DNA of 64,000 nt from Ignavibacteria bacterium (GCA_016709315.1 JADJMZ010000001.1:930001-994000); one strand, 5' to 3'; shown: positions 51,114-60,030, numbered from the stretch's first letter. Notes: generated by a model from the sequence alone, not told the origin. Numbers and translations: made by a program.

Positions 51114-51669
51114 TTAATTCTTTTCGGTTATATATGATTATGAATGCAATACATACTAATAATTTACAAATGAACTTTCAGTGTAAATGTTAAGCACTTA
51201 TAGTTTAACATTTATGTGAAATTAATAACCCCGCCGTCAAGGATCAGACTTTCCGAAAACAAAGAATTACCTCAAAGACTCTAAGACTTTAAGTTTTCAA
51301 TAAAAAAACAAATTGTATACCAATAAAACCGGCTTTCGCCTGCAAAGCGTTGCCAGCACTGCATTTTGCCGCTGTTTGTTTAATTCACTGCAAAATTTTT
51401 TAACCGGATGTGTTTGTAAATTTATTATTCTGTTAACTTAAATTTAAAAATTTGTTTAAGCTGAAACGGATTCTTTTCTTAAAACCATTGCATTTTTAAC
51501 GAAAATATTTTTGCAATAAAAAATAATTTAAAATCAATAGAGAAATTTTCTTAAAAAGTTTGCATTTGAAAAACAGTTGTAGTAATTTTACACATAAAAT
51601 AATTCACATTCCTACCACAAAATATTTTAAAAAGTTTTTTATTTTTTAATTTATATAATTTTTATGTAA
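51114..51669. other. Long intergenic region between divergent phzF and nrdJ
   Basis: No gene was found in 556 bases. The left part holds a 10-bp inverted repeat (51184-51214). The middle has a degenerate AAAGACTC/TAAGACTTT-type repeat (about 51272-51293) and a GC-richer patch (51330-51380, CCGGCTTTCGCCTGCAAAGCG region). The right 250 bases are very AT-rich and should hold the nrdJ promoter. CCACAAAATATT near 51617 recalls half of an NrdR box but the other half is missing. No cobalamin riboswitch (B12 box) was recognised. Confidence 0.5.
51184..51214. promoter_or_regulatory. Perfect 10-bp inverted repeat
   Basis: TAAATGTTAA (51184-51193) and TTAACATTTA (51205-51214) with an 11-base spacer, about 70 bases upstream of phzF. 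It could be an operator or a weak hairpin. Confidence 0.45.
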
Positions 51670-54600
51670 ATGAAAATCAACAGGTTATTAGTAAGCAAAG
51701 GCAGTTCAGCTTTTGACACAATTGAGTTTGACACTCGTACTTCCGTAATAAGAAATCCCGACGGTTCTATAGTATTTGAAATGAACGATGTAAGAGTTCC
51801 GTCCCACTGGTCACAAGTCGCAACCGACATTATAGCACAAAAATATTTTCGTAAAGCAGGTGTTCCGGTTTACCTTAAAAAAGTAGAAGAGAAAGGTGTT
51901 CCCGAATGGCTTCAGAGATCCGAGGCTGATCTTGATAAGATGAAAGATTTTCCTGAAGTGGAAAGATATACATCAGAAAAAGATTCGACTCAGGTATTTA
52001 ACCGGCTGGCCGGATGCTGGACGTACTGGGGATGGAAGCATAAATATTTTAATAAGGAAGCGGATGCAAAGAATTTTTATGAGGAACTTTGCTACATGCT
52101 TGCAATGCAGTATGCAGCGCCGAATTCCCCGCAATGGTTTAATACAGGACTGAACTGGGCTTACGGCATCAGCGGTCCTTCGCAGGGACATTTTTACGTA
52201 GATCCCAAATCCGGAAAATTAGTTTCATCAGAAGATGCATATACTCATCCACAGCCGCATGCCTGCGCAAAAGGCGACACAAAGATCTTTACAGACAAAG
52301 GAATTTACACGATTGAAGAAATTGTTGAAAAAAAATTAACGGATCTGAAAGTCTTTGACGGTCAGGAATATGTCAGGCTTATTGCTGTAAAGAATAACGG
52401 TATTAAAAGTGTTTACAGGGCAAAGATCAAAAACGGAAATTTTATAGAATTCACGGATGACCATTTGGTTTACTCTTCCGATAAAAGATTAAAAGACGGC
52501 GGGGATTACGGATGGAATGAATTTAAAACATTATTGGGAAAGAAAGTTCAGCAATATTCCATAAAACAGGATCTGCTTAATGAAGAATTAATGGAAACAG
52601 TTTTAGCAGAAGGAATTAATGGAGAAAGTAAAATTAAAACTTCCCTCAAAAAAACCCTTTCAAATCTTGGAGTAGAGACTGGTTCAGAATTTCCGGAAGA
52701 AAACATTGAAGATAATAAAATCGAATTGTCAAAAGCCGCTCTGGCAGGCTGGATATTAGGTGACGGATATTACGGGAAATATAACAGGAATAAAAAGACT
52801 ACTATATTTGGTGCAATTACAATAAATGAAGATGAATATAATTATGTGACAGGATTATTTGAAAATATATTCGGTACATATAAGACTGTTACAAGAAAAA
52901 ATATAAATGATCTTTACAGGATCGTAAAACATGATTCCAAGAATGTTGATGATTTTGTAAATGAATATGAACTTAATGTCAGTTCATATACAGCAAGAGT
53001 ACCGGAAGTAATTTTTAAATCCGGAAAGAATGAAAAAATTCATTTCTTAAGGAGTTTATTTCAGGCAGACGGTTGCGTCAGAGTGAGGAATGAAGACGGA
53101 AGAAATTCCGGTGATATAGTTTTAAGCACAATTTCAGAAGAACTTGCGCATGATGTACAGATTCTTCTTTTAAGTCTTGGAATATACTCAAATATTTCAG
53201 AGTGTAATGATTCAAGAGATAACAGGAAAATGCTTTATATGCTGAGTATTTCATATTTCTCCGAACGCAAAAAATTTGAATCTTTGATCAACTTTGTTTC
53301 TTCTGATAAAATTGAAAAATTAAGACTTCTTAATGAATCAGTTTCAGGGAAATCAAAAAGTGAGTTATCAGAAGAGACTGTAGTTTCTATAGATTATATT
53401 GGTGATGGAGAAGTTTACGACATTCAGACGGGTTCGGGAAAATTTTCTGCGAATGGAATTGTGGTACATAATTGTTTTATTCAGTCTTTATCAGATGATC
53501 TGGTCAATGAAGGCGGGATAATGGATTTATGGGTAAGGGAAGCAAGATTGTTTAAATACGGTTCGGGTACTGGTTCAAACTTTTCAAATATAAGAGGAAT
53601 AAACGAACCTTTAAGCGGCGGCGGAAAATCTTCGGGTCTGATGTCTTTTTTAAAAATCGGAGACAGAAGCGCCGGAGCGATAAAATCAGGCGGCACAACA
53701 AGGAGAGCTGCCAAGATGGTAACGCTTGATCTTGATCATCCGGATATAGAGGAATTTATAAACTGGAAAGTTGTCGAAGAAGAGAAAGTAGCTTCATTAG
53801 TCGCAGGTTCGAAATTACTTAATCGCCATCTGAATAAGATAATAAGCGCCTGTCATTCTGTTCATCCTGAAAACGACGGATTTGACAGAAAGACAAACAG
53901 ACTTCTCGCACAGGCAATTTCGGAGGCTAGAAAAGTAATGACTCCGGAAAATTATATTGAGCGGGTTATACAGCTTGCGAAGCTTGGATTTAAGGAAATT
54001 GAATTTGCTGAATATGATACTGACTGGACTTCAGAAGCTTATCTGACTGTATCGGGACAGAATTCGAACAACAGTATCCGCGCAAAAAATGAATTTATGC
54101 AGGCGGTAATAGAGGATAAAGACTGGAATTTATATTTCAGAACTGAATTAAAAAAATCCGAAAAGGAAAAGAGAGAACCTAAGCCGTGCAAGACTTTAAA
54201 AGCGAGAGATCTCTGGGAACAGATTTCTTACAGCGCATGGTCAAGCGCTGATCCTGGAATACAGTTTCATACAACTATAAACGAATGGCATACATGTCCG
54301 AACGGCGGAAGTATCAAGGCGTCAAATCCATGTTCCGAATATATGTTTCTCGATGATACCGCATGCAATCTGGCTTCATTGAATCTTATGAAGTTTTTTG
54401 ATCAGGAAAATAATAAGTTTGAGATCGAAAAATACAGACATGCATCAAGATTATGGACGATCGTTCTGGAAATTAGCGTACTAATGGCTCAGTTCCCAAG
54501 TAAGAACATCGCACAGCTTTCTTATGAATACAGAACTCTGGGACTTGGATATGCAAATCTCGGCGCAATGCTTATGGTACAGGGAATTTCTTATGATTCT

Positions 54601-56472
54601 CCCGAAGCGCTTGCCATGACCGGTGCATTGACCTGCATTCTTCACATGACATCTTATGCGACTTCAGCAGAAATGTCGAAGGAGCTCGGATCATTTCCGC
54701 GTTACAGGGAAAATGAAAAAGAAATGCTGAGGGTCATCCGCAATCACAGAAGAGCTGCTTATAATATTGCTGACAGTGAATTTGAAGAATTATCAATTGC
54801 TCCGATGGGAATAAATAAAAACTATTGTCCTGAAGATCTGCTGATAGCAGCAAGAGAAGATGCCGACAATGCGCTTGAGACCGGAGAAAAATACGGATTC
54901 AGAAATGCACAGGTAACTGTAATTGCTCCCACGGGAACGATCGGTCTTCTTATGGATTGCGATACAACCGGAGTCGAGCCGGATTTTGCTCTTGTGAAAT
55001 TTAAAAAGCTCGCCGGCGGAGGTTATTTTAAAATTATTAATGAATCAGTTCCTCCTGCGCTTAAAAACCTGGGATATTCAGAAAAAGAAATTAATGAAAT
55101 AATAAAATACACAAAGGGACACGGTTCAATTATCGGATGTCCTTACATTAACGCTCAGACACTTACTGAAAAAGGATTTACAAAAGAGATACTTACAAAG
55201 ATCGAGAAATCGCTTCCATCGGTTTTTGATATTAACTTTACTTTCAACAAATGGACTCTGGGAGTCGGCTTCTGTAAAAATGCTTTGGGATTTTCAGATG
55301 AACAGCTTGATGATCCGGGCTTTAATGTTTTGAAAGAACTTGGTTATACAAAGGAGCAGATAGAAGAAGCAAACGATTTTGTCTGCGGTACAATGACTGT
55401 TGAGGGAGCGCCTCATTTAAAAGAAGAGCATTATTCAATATTTGACTGCGCCAACAAATGCGGAAGGAAAGGCGTCCGTTACATTTCCGCTGATGCGCAC
55501 ATAAAGATCATGGCGGCTGCACAGCCGTTCATTTCAGGAGCGATTTCCAAGACAATAAATCTTCCTAATCATGCTACCATAGATGACATGAAAAACGCTT
55601 ATTTAACTTCCTGGAAACTCGGAGTAAAGGCGAACGCTTTATACAGGGACGGATCGAAGCTTTCACAGCCGCTAAATTCCGTAAGTGATGACGAAGCTGT
55701 TGGTATTGAAAGCAGTGATGATATTTCCAGAGAAGTTTCTAGAACAAATGACATTGTAAAAGTCGCCGAGAGAATTATTCACAGATACATTGCAAAGAGA
55801 AGGAAACTTCCTTTCAGAAGAAAAGGATATACACAAAAAGCAAAGATCGGAACGCATTCCGTTTATCTCAGAACGGGTGAATACGAGAATGGTCAGCTTG
55901 GAGAAATATTCATTGATATGCACAAAGAAGGCGCAGCTTTCAGAAGTCTTATGAACTGTTTCGCGATCGCGATCTCACTCGGTCTTCAGCACGGAGTTCC
56001 TTTGGATGAATTCGTTGATGCATTCGTTTATACAAGATTTGAGCCGAACGGGATTGTAGTTGGAAATCCGAATATTAAGATGAGCACTTCAATCATAGAT
56101 TATATTTTCCGTGAGCTTGCAGTAACATATCTTGGCAGAACAGATCTCGCTCATATTGAAAATGTAGCAGAGTATCAGAAATCACCGATTGACGCTTTGT
56201 CAAAATTAGAAGGAGATAATGATTTTGACGAAGAAGAGATTTACAGTGAGAGAATAATTGAAGAGCATACTGCAGATAAAGTTACAGGTGATACTTCAAT
56301 AAAGTTAGCGGTAAAACCCGGGATTAATACTCCGATAATCGAAAAAATTAAAGAAGCAAAACTTAAGGGTTATACAGGAGATATTTGTTCATCCTGCGGC
56401 AGCGTTACGATGGTAAGGAATGGTACCTGTCTGAAGTGCATTACCTGCGGCGATACGAGCGGGTGCAGTTAA
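51670..56472 (+). CDS. nrdJ: Adenosylcobalamin-dependent (class II) ribonucleotide reductase, interrupted by an intein
   Basis: The 1600-residue precursor reduces ribonucleotides to deoxyribonucleotides with a B12 radical. Extein features are TYWGWKH and SPQWFNTGLNWAYG, then after the intein CFIQSLSDDLVNEGG, KYGSGTGSNFSNIRG, SNPCSEY (radical cysteine), DTACNLASLNL (second redox cysteine), APTGTIGLLMDCDTTGVEPD, and the C-terminal zinc-ribbon CSSCGSVTMVRNGTCLKC. Residues 199-601 are an intein (52264-53472), leaving about 1197 residues, normal for large NrdJ. The cysteine right after the intein (residue 602) matches the N-terminal active-site redox cysteine of the family. A terminator and a tandem repeat follow the stop. 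Confidence 0.96.
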   Translation: MKINRLLVSKGSSAFDTIEFDTRTSVIRNPDGSIVFEMNDVRVPSHWSQVATDIIAQKYFRKAGVPVYLKKVEEKGVPEWLQRSEADLDKMKDFPEVERYTSEKDSTQVFNRLAGCWTYWGWKHKYFNKEADAKNFYEELCYMLAMQYAAPNSPQWFNTGLNWAYGISGPSQGHFYVDPKSGKLVSSEDAYTHPQPHACAKGDTKIFTDKGIYTIEEIVEKKLTDLKVFDGQEYVRLIAVKNNGIKSVYRAKIKNGNFIEFTDDHLVYSSDKRLKDGGDYGWNEFKTLLGKKVQQYSIKQDLLNEELMETVLAEGINGESKIKTSLKKTLSNLGVETGSEFPEENIEDNKIELSKAALAGWILGDGYYGKYNRNKKTTIFGAITINEDEYNYVTGLFENIFGTYKTVTRKNINDLYRIVKHDSKNVDDFVNEYELNVSSYTARVPEVIFKSGKNEKIHFLRSLFQADGCVRVRNEDGRNSGDIVLSTISEELAHDVQILLLSLGIYSNISECNDSRDNRKMLYMLSISYFSERKKFESLINFVSSDKIEKLRLLNESVSGKSKSELSEETVVSIDYIGDGEVYDIQTGSGKFSANGIVVHNCFIQSLSDDLVNEGGIMDLWVREARLFKYGSGTGSNFSNIRGINEPLSGGGKSSGLMSFLKIGDRSAGAIKSGGTTRRAAKMVTLDLDHPDIEEFINWKVVEEEKVASLVAGSKLLNRHLNKIISACHSVHPENDGFDRKTNRLLAQAISEARKVMTPENYIERVIQLAKLGFKEIEFAEYDTDWTSEAYLTVSGQNSNNSIRAKNEFMQAVIEDKDWNLYFRTELKKSEKEKREPKPCKTLKARDLWEQISYSAWSSADPGIQFHTTINEWHTCPNGGSIKASNPCSEYMFLDDTACNLASLNLMKFFDQENNKFEIEKYRHASRLWTIVLEISVLMAQFPSKNIAQLSYEYRTLGLGYANLGAMLMVQGISYDSPEALAMTGALTCILHMTSYATSAEMSKELGSFPRYRENEKEMLRVIRNHRRAAYNIADSEFEELSIAPMGINKNYCPEDLLIAAREDADNALETGEKYGFRNAQVTVIAPTGTIGLLMDCDTTGVEPDFALVKFKKLAGGGYFKIINESVPPALKNLGYSEKEINEIIKYTKGHGSIIGCPYINAQTLTEKGFTKEILTKIEKSLPSVFDINFTFNKWTLGVGFCKNALGFSDEQLDDPGFNVLKELGYTKEQIEEANDFVCGTMTVEGAPHLKEEHYSIFDCANKCGRKGVRYISADAHIKIMAAAQPFISGAISKTINLPNHATIDDMKNAYLTSWKLGVKANALYRDGSKLSQPLNSVSDDEAVGIESSDDISREVSRTNDIVKVAERIIHRYIAKRRKLPFRRKGYTQKAKIGTHSVYLRTGEYENGQLGEIFIDMHKEGAAFRSLMNCFAIAISLGLQHGVPLDEFVDAFVYTRFEPNGIVVGNPNIKMSTSIIDYIFRELAVTYLGRTDLAHIENVAEYQKSPIDALSKLEGDNDFDEEEIYSERIIEEHTADKVTGDTSIKLAVKPGINTPIIEKIKEAKLKGYTGDICSSCGSVTMVRNGTCLKCITCGDTSGCS
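52264..53472 (+). mobile_element. Intein with LAGLIDADG homing endonuclease inside NrdJ
   Basis: A 403-residue in-frame insertion begins with Cys (CAKGDTKIFTDKG, block A). It has TDDH in block B (IEFTDDHLVYS), two dodecapeptide motifs (LAGWILGDG at residue 358 and LRSLFQADG at about 460, both with the acidic residue), block F (GEVYDIQTGSGKFSANG) and the ending VVHN followed by Cys. Cys1, the penultimate His, the terminal Asn and Cys+1 are all present, so splicing should work and the endonuclease may be active. Confidence 0.96.
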
Positions 56473-56475
56473 ATC

Positions 56476-56580
56476 AGTTACGAGTTACGAGTTACGAGTT
56501 ACGAGTTACGAATTACGAGTTACGAGTTAGGAATTACGAATTACGAGTTACGGATTACGAGTTACGGATTACGAGTTAGG
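56476..56580 (+). repeat. Tandem heptamer array (AGTTACG)n
   Basis: Fifteen 7-base units, mostly AGTTACG with variants AATTACG, GATTACG and AGTTAGG. It begins 3 bases after the nrdJ stop codon. Confidence 0.95.
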
Positions 56581-56595
56581 AATACAGAAATGTAC

Positions 56596-56626
56596 AGCCG
56601 GTTACTGAAAAGTACCGGCTTTTTTT
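56596..56626 (+). terminator. Rho-independent terminator after nrdJ
   Basis: AGCCGGTTACT pairs with AGTACCGGCT (one bulge) and is followed by a T-run. Confidence 0.88.
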
Positions 56627-56796
56627 GTGAACTGTAATGCCGGGTAAATTAAATTTCAATTTTTTAAATTATAACTTTTAATTTTAAAGACATAATATTT
56701 TAAAAGTCTGTTAACGGAAGGTGATTGGCTTTTTAATAGTATGTAAGGAAGATTTTTTTAATATTTGCAGACAATTTTTAAAACTATTCAACGCGG

Positions 56797-57096
56797 ATGA
56801 TAACTTCTGAAAAGATAAACGAAACTATTTTTAATGCACTGGATGAAATTAATCAGCTTCTTCCTGATGAAAACAAAATTGAAAAAAAGGAAGACACGGT
56901 TTTATACGGAGCATACAGCCGTCTTGACTCCCTGGGACTCGTAAATTTAATTGTTACTGTAGAGCAGAGAGTTCAGGACGAACTTGGCCGAAGTATTGAT
57001 CTGACTGATGAAAAAGCACTTTCCCGGAAGAACAGTCCTTTTCTGACAGTAAAGACTCTTTCTGATTATATCGCCTCACTATTGAATAATGAATAA
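56797..57096 (+). CDS. Acyl carrier protein-like protein
   Basis: The 99-residue protein has the acyl carrier fold with the phosphopantetheine serine in RLDSLGLVNLIVTVEQ (about residue 48). The preceding LLPDENKIEKKEDTVLYGAYS and the ending TVKTLSDYIASLL fit the family. It lacks the close match to fatty-acid-synthesis AcpP, so it is a specialised carrier. Its last three residues (NNE) and stop codon are encoded within the AATAATG repeat that follows. The reductase and ligase genes follow within about 75 bases on the same strand. Confidence 0.88.
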   Translation: MITSEKINETIFNALDEINQLLPDENKIEKKEDTVLYGAYSRLDSLGLVNLIVTVEQRVQDELGRSIDLTDEKALSRKNSPFLTVKTLSDYIASLLNNE

Positions 57097-57126
57097 TGAA
57101 TAATGAATAATGAATAATGAATAATG
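57085..57126 (+). repeat. Tandem heptamer array (AATAATG)6
   Basis: Six perfect 7-base units, followed by a partial AATG. The ACP stop codon (TAA, 57094-57096) lies inside the array. Confidence 0.95.
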
Positions 57127-57170
57127 AATGAATTAATATACAATGATAAATAAATTTTTTGATTAGTCCT

Positions 57171-57878
57171 GTGAACATAAAAAACCAAAAAATTATACTC
57201 ATTACGGGAACAAGCAAAGGTATCGGAAAATATCTCGCAGAATATTACTGCGGGAAAGGTCATGTTGTGACCGGGTGCAGCAGAAATGATTCAGAAATAA
57301 AAAATGATAATTACACTCACTTCTTGCTTGATGTTACTGATGAAAAAAAAGTTAAGGAATTATTTCTTCATATAAGAAAAAATTACGACCGGCTTGATGT
57401 GCTGATCAATAATGCAGGAATCGCCTCTATGAATCATGTAATGTTGACTCCTTCTGAGACAGTGAATAAGATATTTGAGACTAACTTTACAGGTACATTT
57501 TTATTCTGCAGGGAAGCCGCTAAATTAATGAGCAAAAACAAATCAGGAAGAATAATAAATTTCTCTTCTGTTGCAGCAGATCTGGCTATAGAAGGAGAAG
57601 CTATATATGCAGCTTCAAAATCAGCAGTTGAAACATTTACAAAAATACTTTCAAAAGAACTTTCAGCTTTCGGAATTACCGCAAACACTATTGGACTTAC
57701 GCCTGTTAAGACTGACCTTATTAAAAATGTTCCTGTTGTCAAAATCAATAATCTTCTGGAAAAACTTACGGTGAAAAGATTTGCTGAATTTACGGATATC
57801 AGCAATGTCACTGACTTCTTTATAAGGGAAGAGAGCAACTTCATTACGGGACAGAATATTAATCTCGGCGGAGTCTGA
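57171..57878 (+). CDS. SDR-family reductase (FabG-like)
   Basis: The protein (235 residues from the GTG at 57171, 239 from a TTG at 57159) is a classical short-chain dehydrogenase. The cofactor motif is TGTSKGIGKYL, with NNAGIASMNH, the catalytic serine in INFSSVAAD and the Y-x-x-x-K motif AIYAASKSAV, ending ITGQNINLGG. In an ACP-containing cassette it may reduce a 3-oxoacyl group to 3-hydroxyacyl. The GTG start gives MNIKNQKIILITG, the usual FabG beginning, and is preferred. Its stop overlaps the ligase start by one base (TGATG), which implies coupling. Confidence 0.9.
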   Translation: MNIKNQKIILITGTSKGIGKYLAEYYCGKGHVVTGCSRNDSEIKNDNYTHFLLDVTDEKKVKELFLHIRKNYDRLDVLINNAGIASMNHVMLTPSETVNKIFETNFTGTFLFCREAAKLMSKNKSGRIINFSSVAADLAIEGEAIYAASKSAVETFTKILSKELSAFGITANTIGLTPVKTDLIKNVPVVKINNLLEKLTVKRFAEFTDISNVTDFFIREESNFITGQNINLGGV

Positions 57879-59227
57879 TGCATATTGATTTTCTGGTTTC
57901 CGGATTTGAAAAAAGCCGGGATAAGACAGCGCTGATATGTAACGACAGGAAGTATACTTTCGGAAATCTTATTGATAATATATATTTTTTTAAGAAAGAA
58001 TTATCAGCTAAACAAAATATTCCTTCAGGAAGCACAGTGTTGCTTGAAGGTGATTTTACATTTAACACGATCTCTCTATTTCTGGCATTGACAGAGAACA
58101 ACTGTATAATAGTGCCGCTGAACTCTTCTTCAAAATCTGACAGGACTGAACTCGCAAACATTTCCGAAAGCGAATATGTTATTTCGGTAAATGGTTCAGA
58201 TGAAGCAGAATTTAAAAAAACAGGAATTAAGTCATCACACGAATTTATAAATAAAATAAGAGACAGAAAAAATCCGGGTCTTATATTATTCTCTTCCGGA
58301 ACTTCGGGAAAGCCAAAAGCTGCAGTACACGACTTTTCCGGGTTGTTAAAAAAATTCAGGACAAAGAGAGAAGCGCTTATCACACTGAACTTTTTACTTT
58401 TTGATCACTGGGGCGGACTGAATACTTTGTTTCATACGCTTTCAAATTCCGGTACAACAGTTGCAACAGCAGACAGATCACCAGATAATATCTGTCGTCT
58501 TATTGAAGAGTACAAAATAGAACTATTGCCTTCATCGCCGACTTTTTTAAATCTGCTGCTTATAAGCGAGGCATACAAAAGATATGATCTGAAAAGTCTC
58601 AAAATTATAAGTTACGGAACTGAGTCAATGTCTCCGGTGACTTTAAGAAAATTAAATTCGGAATTTCCTTTTGTAAAATTCCGGCAGACTTACGGGCTTA
58701 TTGAAACAGGAGTGCTGAGGACAAAATCTAAGGACGACAATTCTTTATGGCTGAAACTAGGAGGTGAAGGTTTTGATGTAAGAGTGAGGGACAGCATTCT
58801 TCAGATAAAATCAGAATCAAACATTCTGGGATATATGAATTATCCTTCGCCATTCACGGAAGACGGTTATTTTATAACGGGAGATGAAGTGGAAACTGAC
58901 GGTGAATATTACAGAATACTCGGGAGAAAGTCAGAGCAGATTAATATAGGCGGTGAAAAAGTTTATCCGGCTGAAATAGAAAACGTAATCAGGGAGCTTG
59001 ATAATGTCGCGGATGCTATTGTTTATGGTGAAAAGAATCCTGTTACTGGTAACATAATCTGTGCGGATGTGAGACTAATCAAAGATGAAAATGCTTCGGA
59101 TTTCAGAGTAAGGTTAAAGAAATTTTGCATGACAAAATTAAGAGCATTTAAAATTCCATCAAGAGTAAAAATTCTGGAAGAGATTAAATTCAGCGAAAGG
59201 TTTAAGAAGACATCAAACAAATCATGA
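57878..59227 (+). CDS. AMP-dependent acyl ligase (ANL family)
   Basis: The 449-residue protein is an adenylate-forming enzyme. It has the P-loop-like SSGTSGKPKAAVHDFSG (about residues 141-157), KIISYGTESMSPVTL, RQTYGLIETGVL, YFITGDEVETDGEYYRILGR and IGGEKVYPAEIENVI. The C-terminal end KILEEIKFSERFKK holds the expected lysine region, although the usual TGK is changed. Such enzymes activate a carboxylic acid with ATP and pass it to CoA or to a carrier; with the ACP gene two genes upstream, loading of that ACP is likely. It overlaps the reductase by 1 base and the acyltransferase by 4 (ATGA). Confidence 0.92.
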   Translation: MHIDFLVSGFEKSRDKTALICNDRKYTFGNLIDNIYFFKKELSAKQNIPSGSTVLLEGDFTFNTISLFLALTENNCIIVPLNSSSKSDRTELANISESEYVISVNGSDEAEFKKTGIKSSHEFINKIRDRKNPGLILFSSGTSGKPKAAVHDFSGLLKKFRTKREALITLNFLLFDHWGGLNTLFHTLSNSGTTVATADRSPDNICRLIEEYKIELLPSSPTFLNLLLISEAYKRYDLKSLKIISYGTESMSPVTLRKLNSEFPFVKFRQTYGLIETGVLRTKSKDDNSLWLKLGGEGFDVRVRDSILQIKSESNILGYMNYPSPFTEDGYFITGDEVETDGEYYRILGRKSEQINIGGEKVYPAEIENVIRELDNVADAIVYGEKNPVTGNIICADVRLIKDENASDFRVRLKKFCMTKLRAFKIPSRVKILEEIKFSERFKKTSNKS

Positions 59228-60030
59228 CATCGAATGAGTTAAGAAGAGAATTCGTAAACCTTCTTGCGGAGAAAACCCGTGACAATCCTGCATTCATACA
59301 TCTTGATATGCTTGGGCTGGCTAAATTAGAAAGCAGTAACGATAAAAGACTGCGGGAGTTTGAAAAAATAATTACAGATACTGTCAGATCCGGCGGGAAT
59401 ATCTGCATCCCGTCTTATTCGCTCAGTTATACCAGAAACGAGGAATACAATATGTTATTAACTCCTTGTGTTAATGTAGGTGCAGTATCGGAATACATAA
59501 GAGAAAACAATGTCAGGAAGAGGACGGTTGACGCTTTATTTTCTTATATAATTCCGGGAAATAAAATATCCGGAAAACATTTTGAAGCTGGAGATTACGA
59601 ATCGTTTGGCGGAAGTTCAGTCATAGAAGAAGTATTTAACCTGGACGGATATGTATGCGCTATAGGAGGTGTATTTAAAAATTCTACAGAGATACATTTT
59701 ATAGAAAAGCTGCTGGAGGTGAATTACAGACACAATAAAAATTTCACCGGTCAAATTACAGATCTTAACGGATATAAATCAGATCAGCAGGTAACTTATT
59801 TCTGCAAGAAATTTGATTACAATCTCTGGTATGATTTCAAGGAACTTGAAAATGATCTCAGGGATGACGGATTAATGGAGACAATTAAAGTTGATGGATT
59901 TCCGCTTTTTATAACCGCGGTCAGATTCAGATTATTATATGATTACATTGAGCAAAAGATCAGAAAGGATATAAAATATTTCATAAAAGATCTGAAAGAT
60001 AAAAGAGATATCAGAAAAATTGAAAGCTGA
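59224..60030 (+). CDS. AAC(3)-family N-acyltransferase-like protein
   Basis: The 268-residue protein resembles aminoglycoside 3-N-acetyltransferases and YokD. It has the order FIHLDMLGLAK, CIPSYSLSYTRNEEY (family FSPSYS-type), RKRTVDALFSYIIPG (family R-x-x-x-P-x-x-S), YESFGGSSVIEEVF and TEIHFIEKLLEVNYRH with the conserved histidine. The family moves an acyl group from CoA to an amine. In a cassette with a dedicated ACP and an acyl ligase, this protein may use acyl-ACP to acylate an amino sugar or similar amine; resistance is unlikely. It overlaps the ligase gene by 4 bases. Confidence 0.82.
   Translation: MTSNELRREFVNLLAEKTRDNPAFIHLDMLGLAKLESSNDKRLREFEKIITDTVRSGGNICIPSYSLSYTRNEEYNMLLTPCVNVGAVSEYIRENNVRKRTVDALFSYIIPGNKISGKHFEAGDYESFGGSSVIEEVFNLDGYVCAIGGVFKNSTEIHFIEKLLEVNYRHNKNFTGQITDLNGYKSDQQVTYFCKKFDYNLWYDFKELENDLRDDGLMETIKVDGFPLFITAVRFRLLYDYIEQKIRKDIKYFIKDLKDKRDIRKIES

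Larger units (their letters stand above)
56473..56796. other. Intergenic region between nrdJ and the ACP gene
   Basis: This stretch holds the 7-base tandem repeat (56476-56580), the nrdJ terminator (56596-56626) and about 170 AT-rich bases that must contain the promoter for the ACP cassette. No RNA gene was seen. Confidence 0.6.

Noticed and set aside
51610..51630. Possible NrdR box before nrdJ
   Set aside because: Only one half (CCACAAAATATT) resembles the consensus; no second box at the usual spacing was found.
51114..51669. Cobalamin riboswitch before the B12-dependent reductase
   Set aside because: No B12-box-like sequence or matching fold was recognised in this AT-rich stretch.
56385..56579. 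Short open frame ending in a repeated YELRVT peptide
   Set aside because: It is the heptamer array read in one frame, joined to the end of nrdJ in a second frame.
56476..57126. Possible CRISPR array
   Set aside because: The repeats are contiguous 7-base units with no spacers, and no cas genes are present.
57434..57883. 149-codon minus-strand frame over the SDR gene
   Set aside because: The plus-strand SDR has all catalytic motifs; the antisense frame has no recognisable content.
57859..58383. 174-codon minus-strand frame over the acyl ligase gene
   Set aside because: It is antisense to the ligase N-terminal half, which has family motifs.
59224..60030. True aminoglycoside resistance gene
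   Set aside because: The gene is embedded in a carrier-protein and ligase operon, and the family includes many non-resistance acyltransferases.
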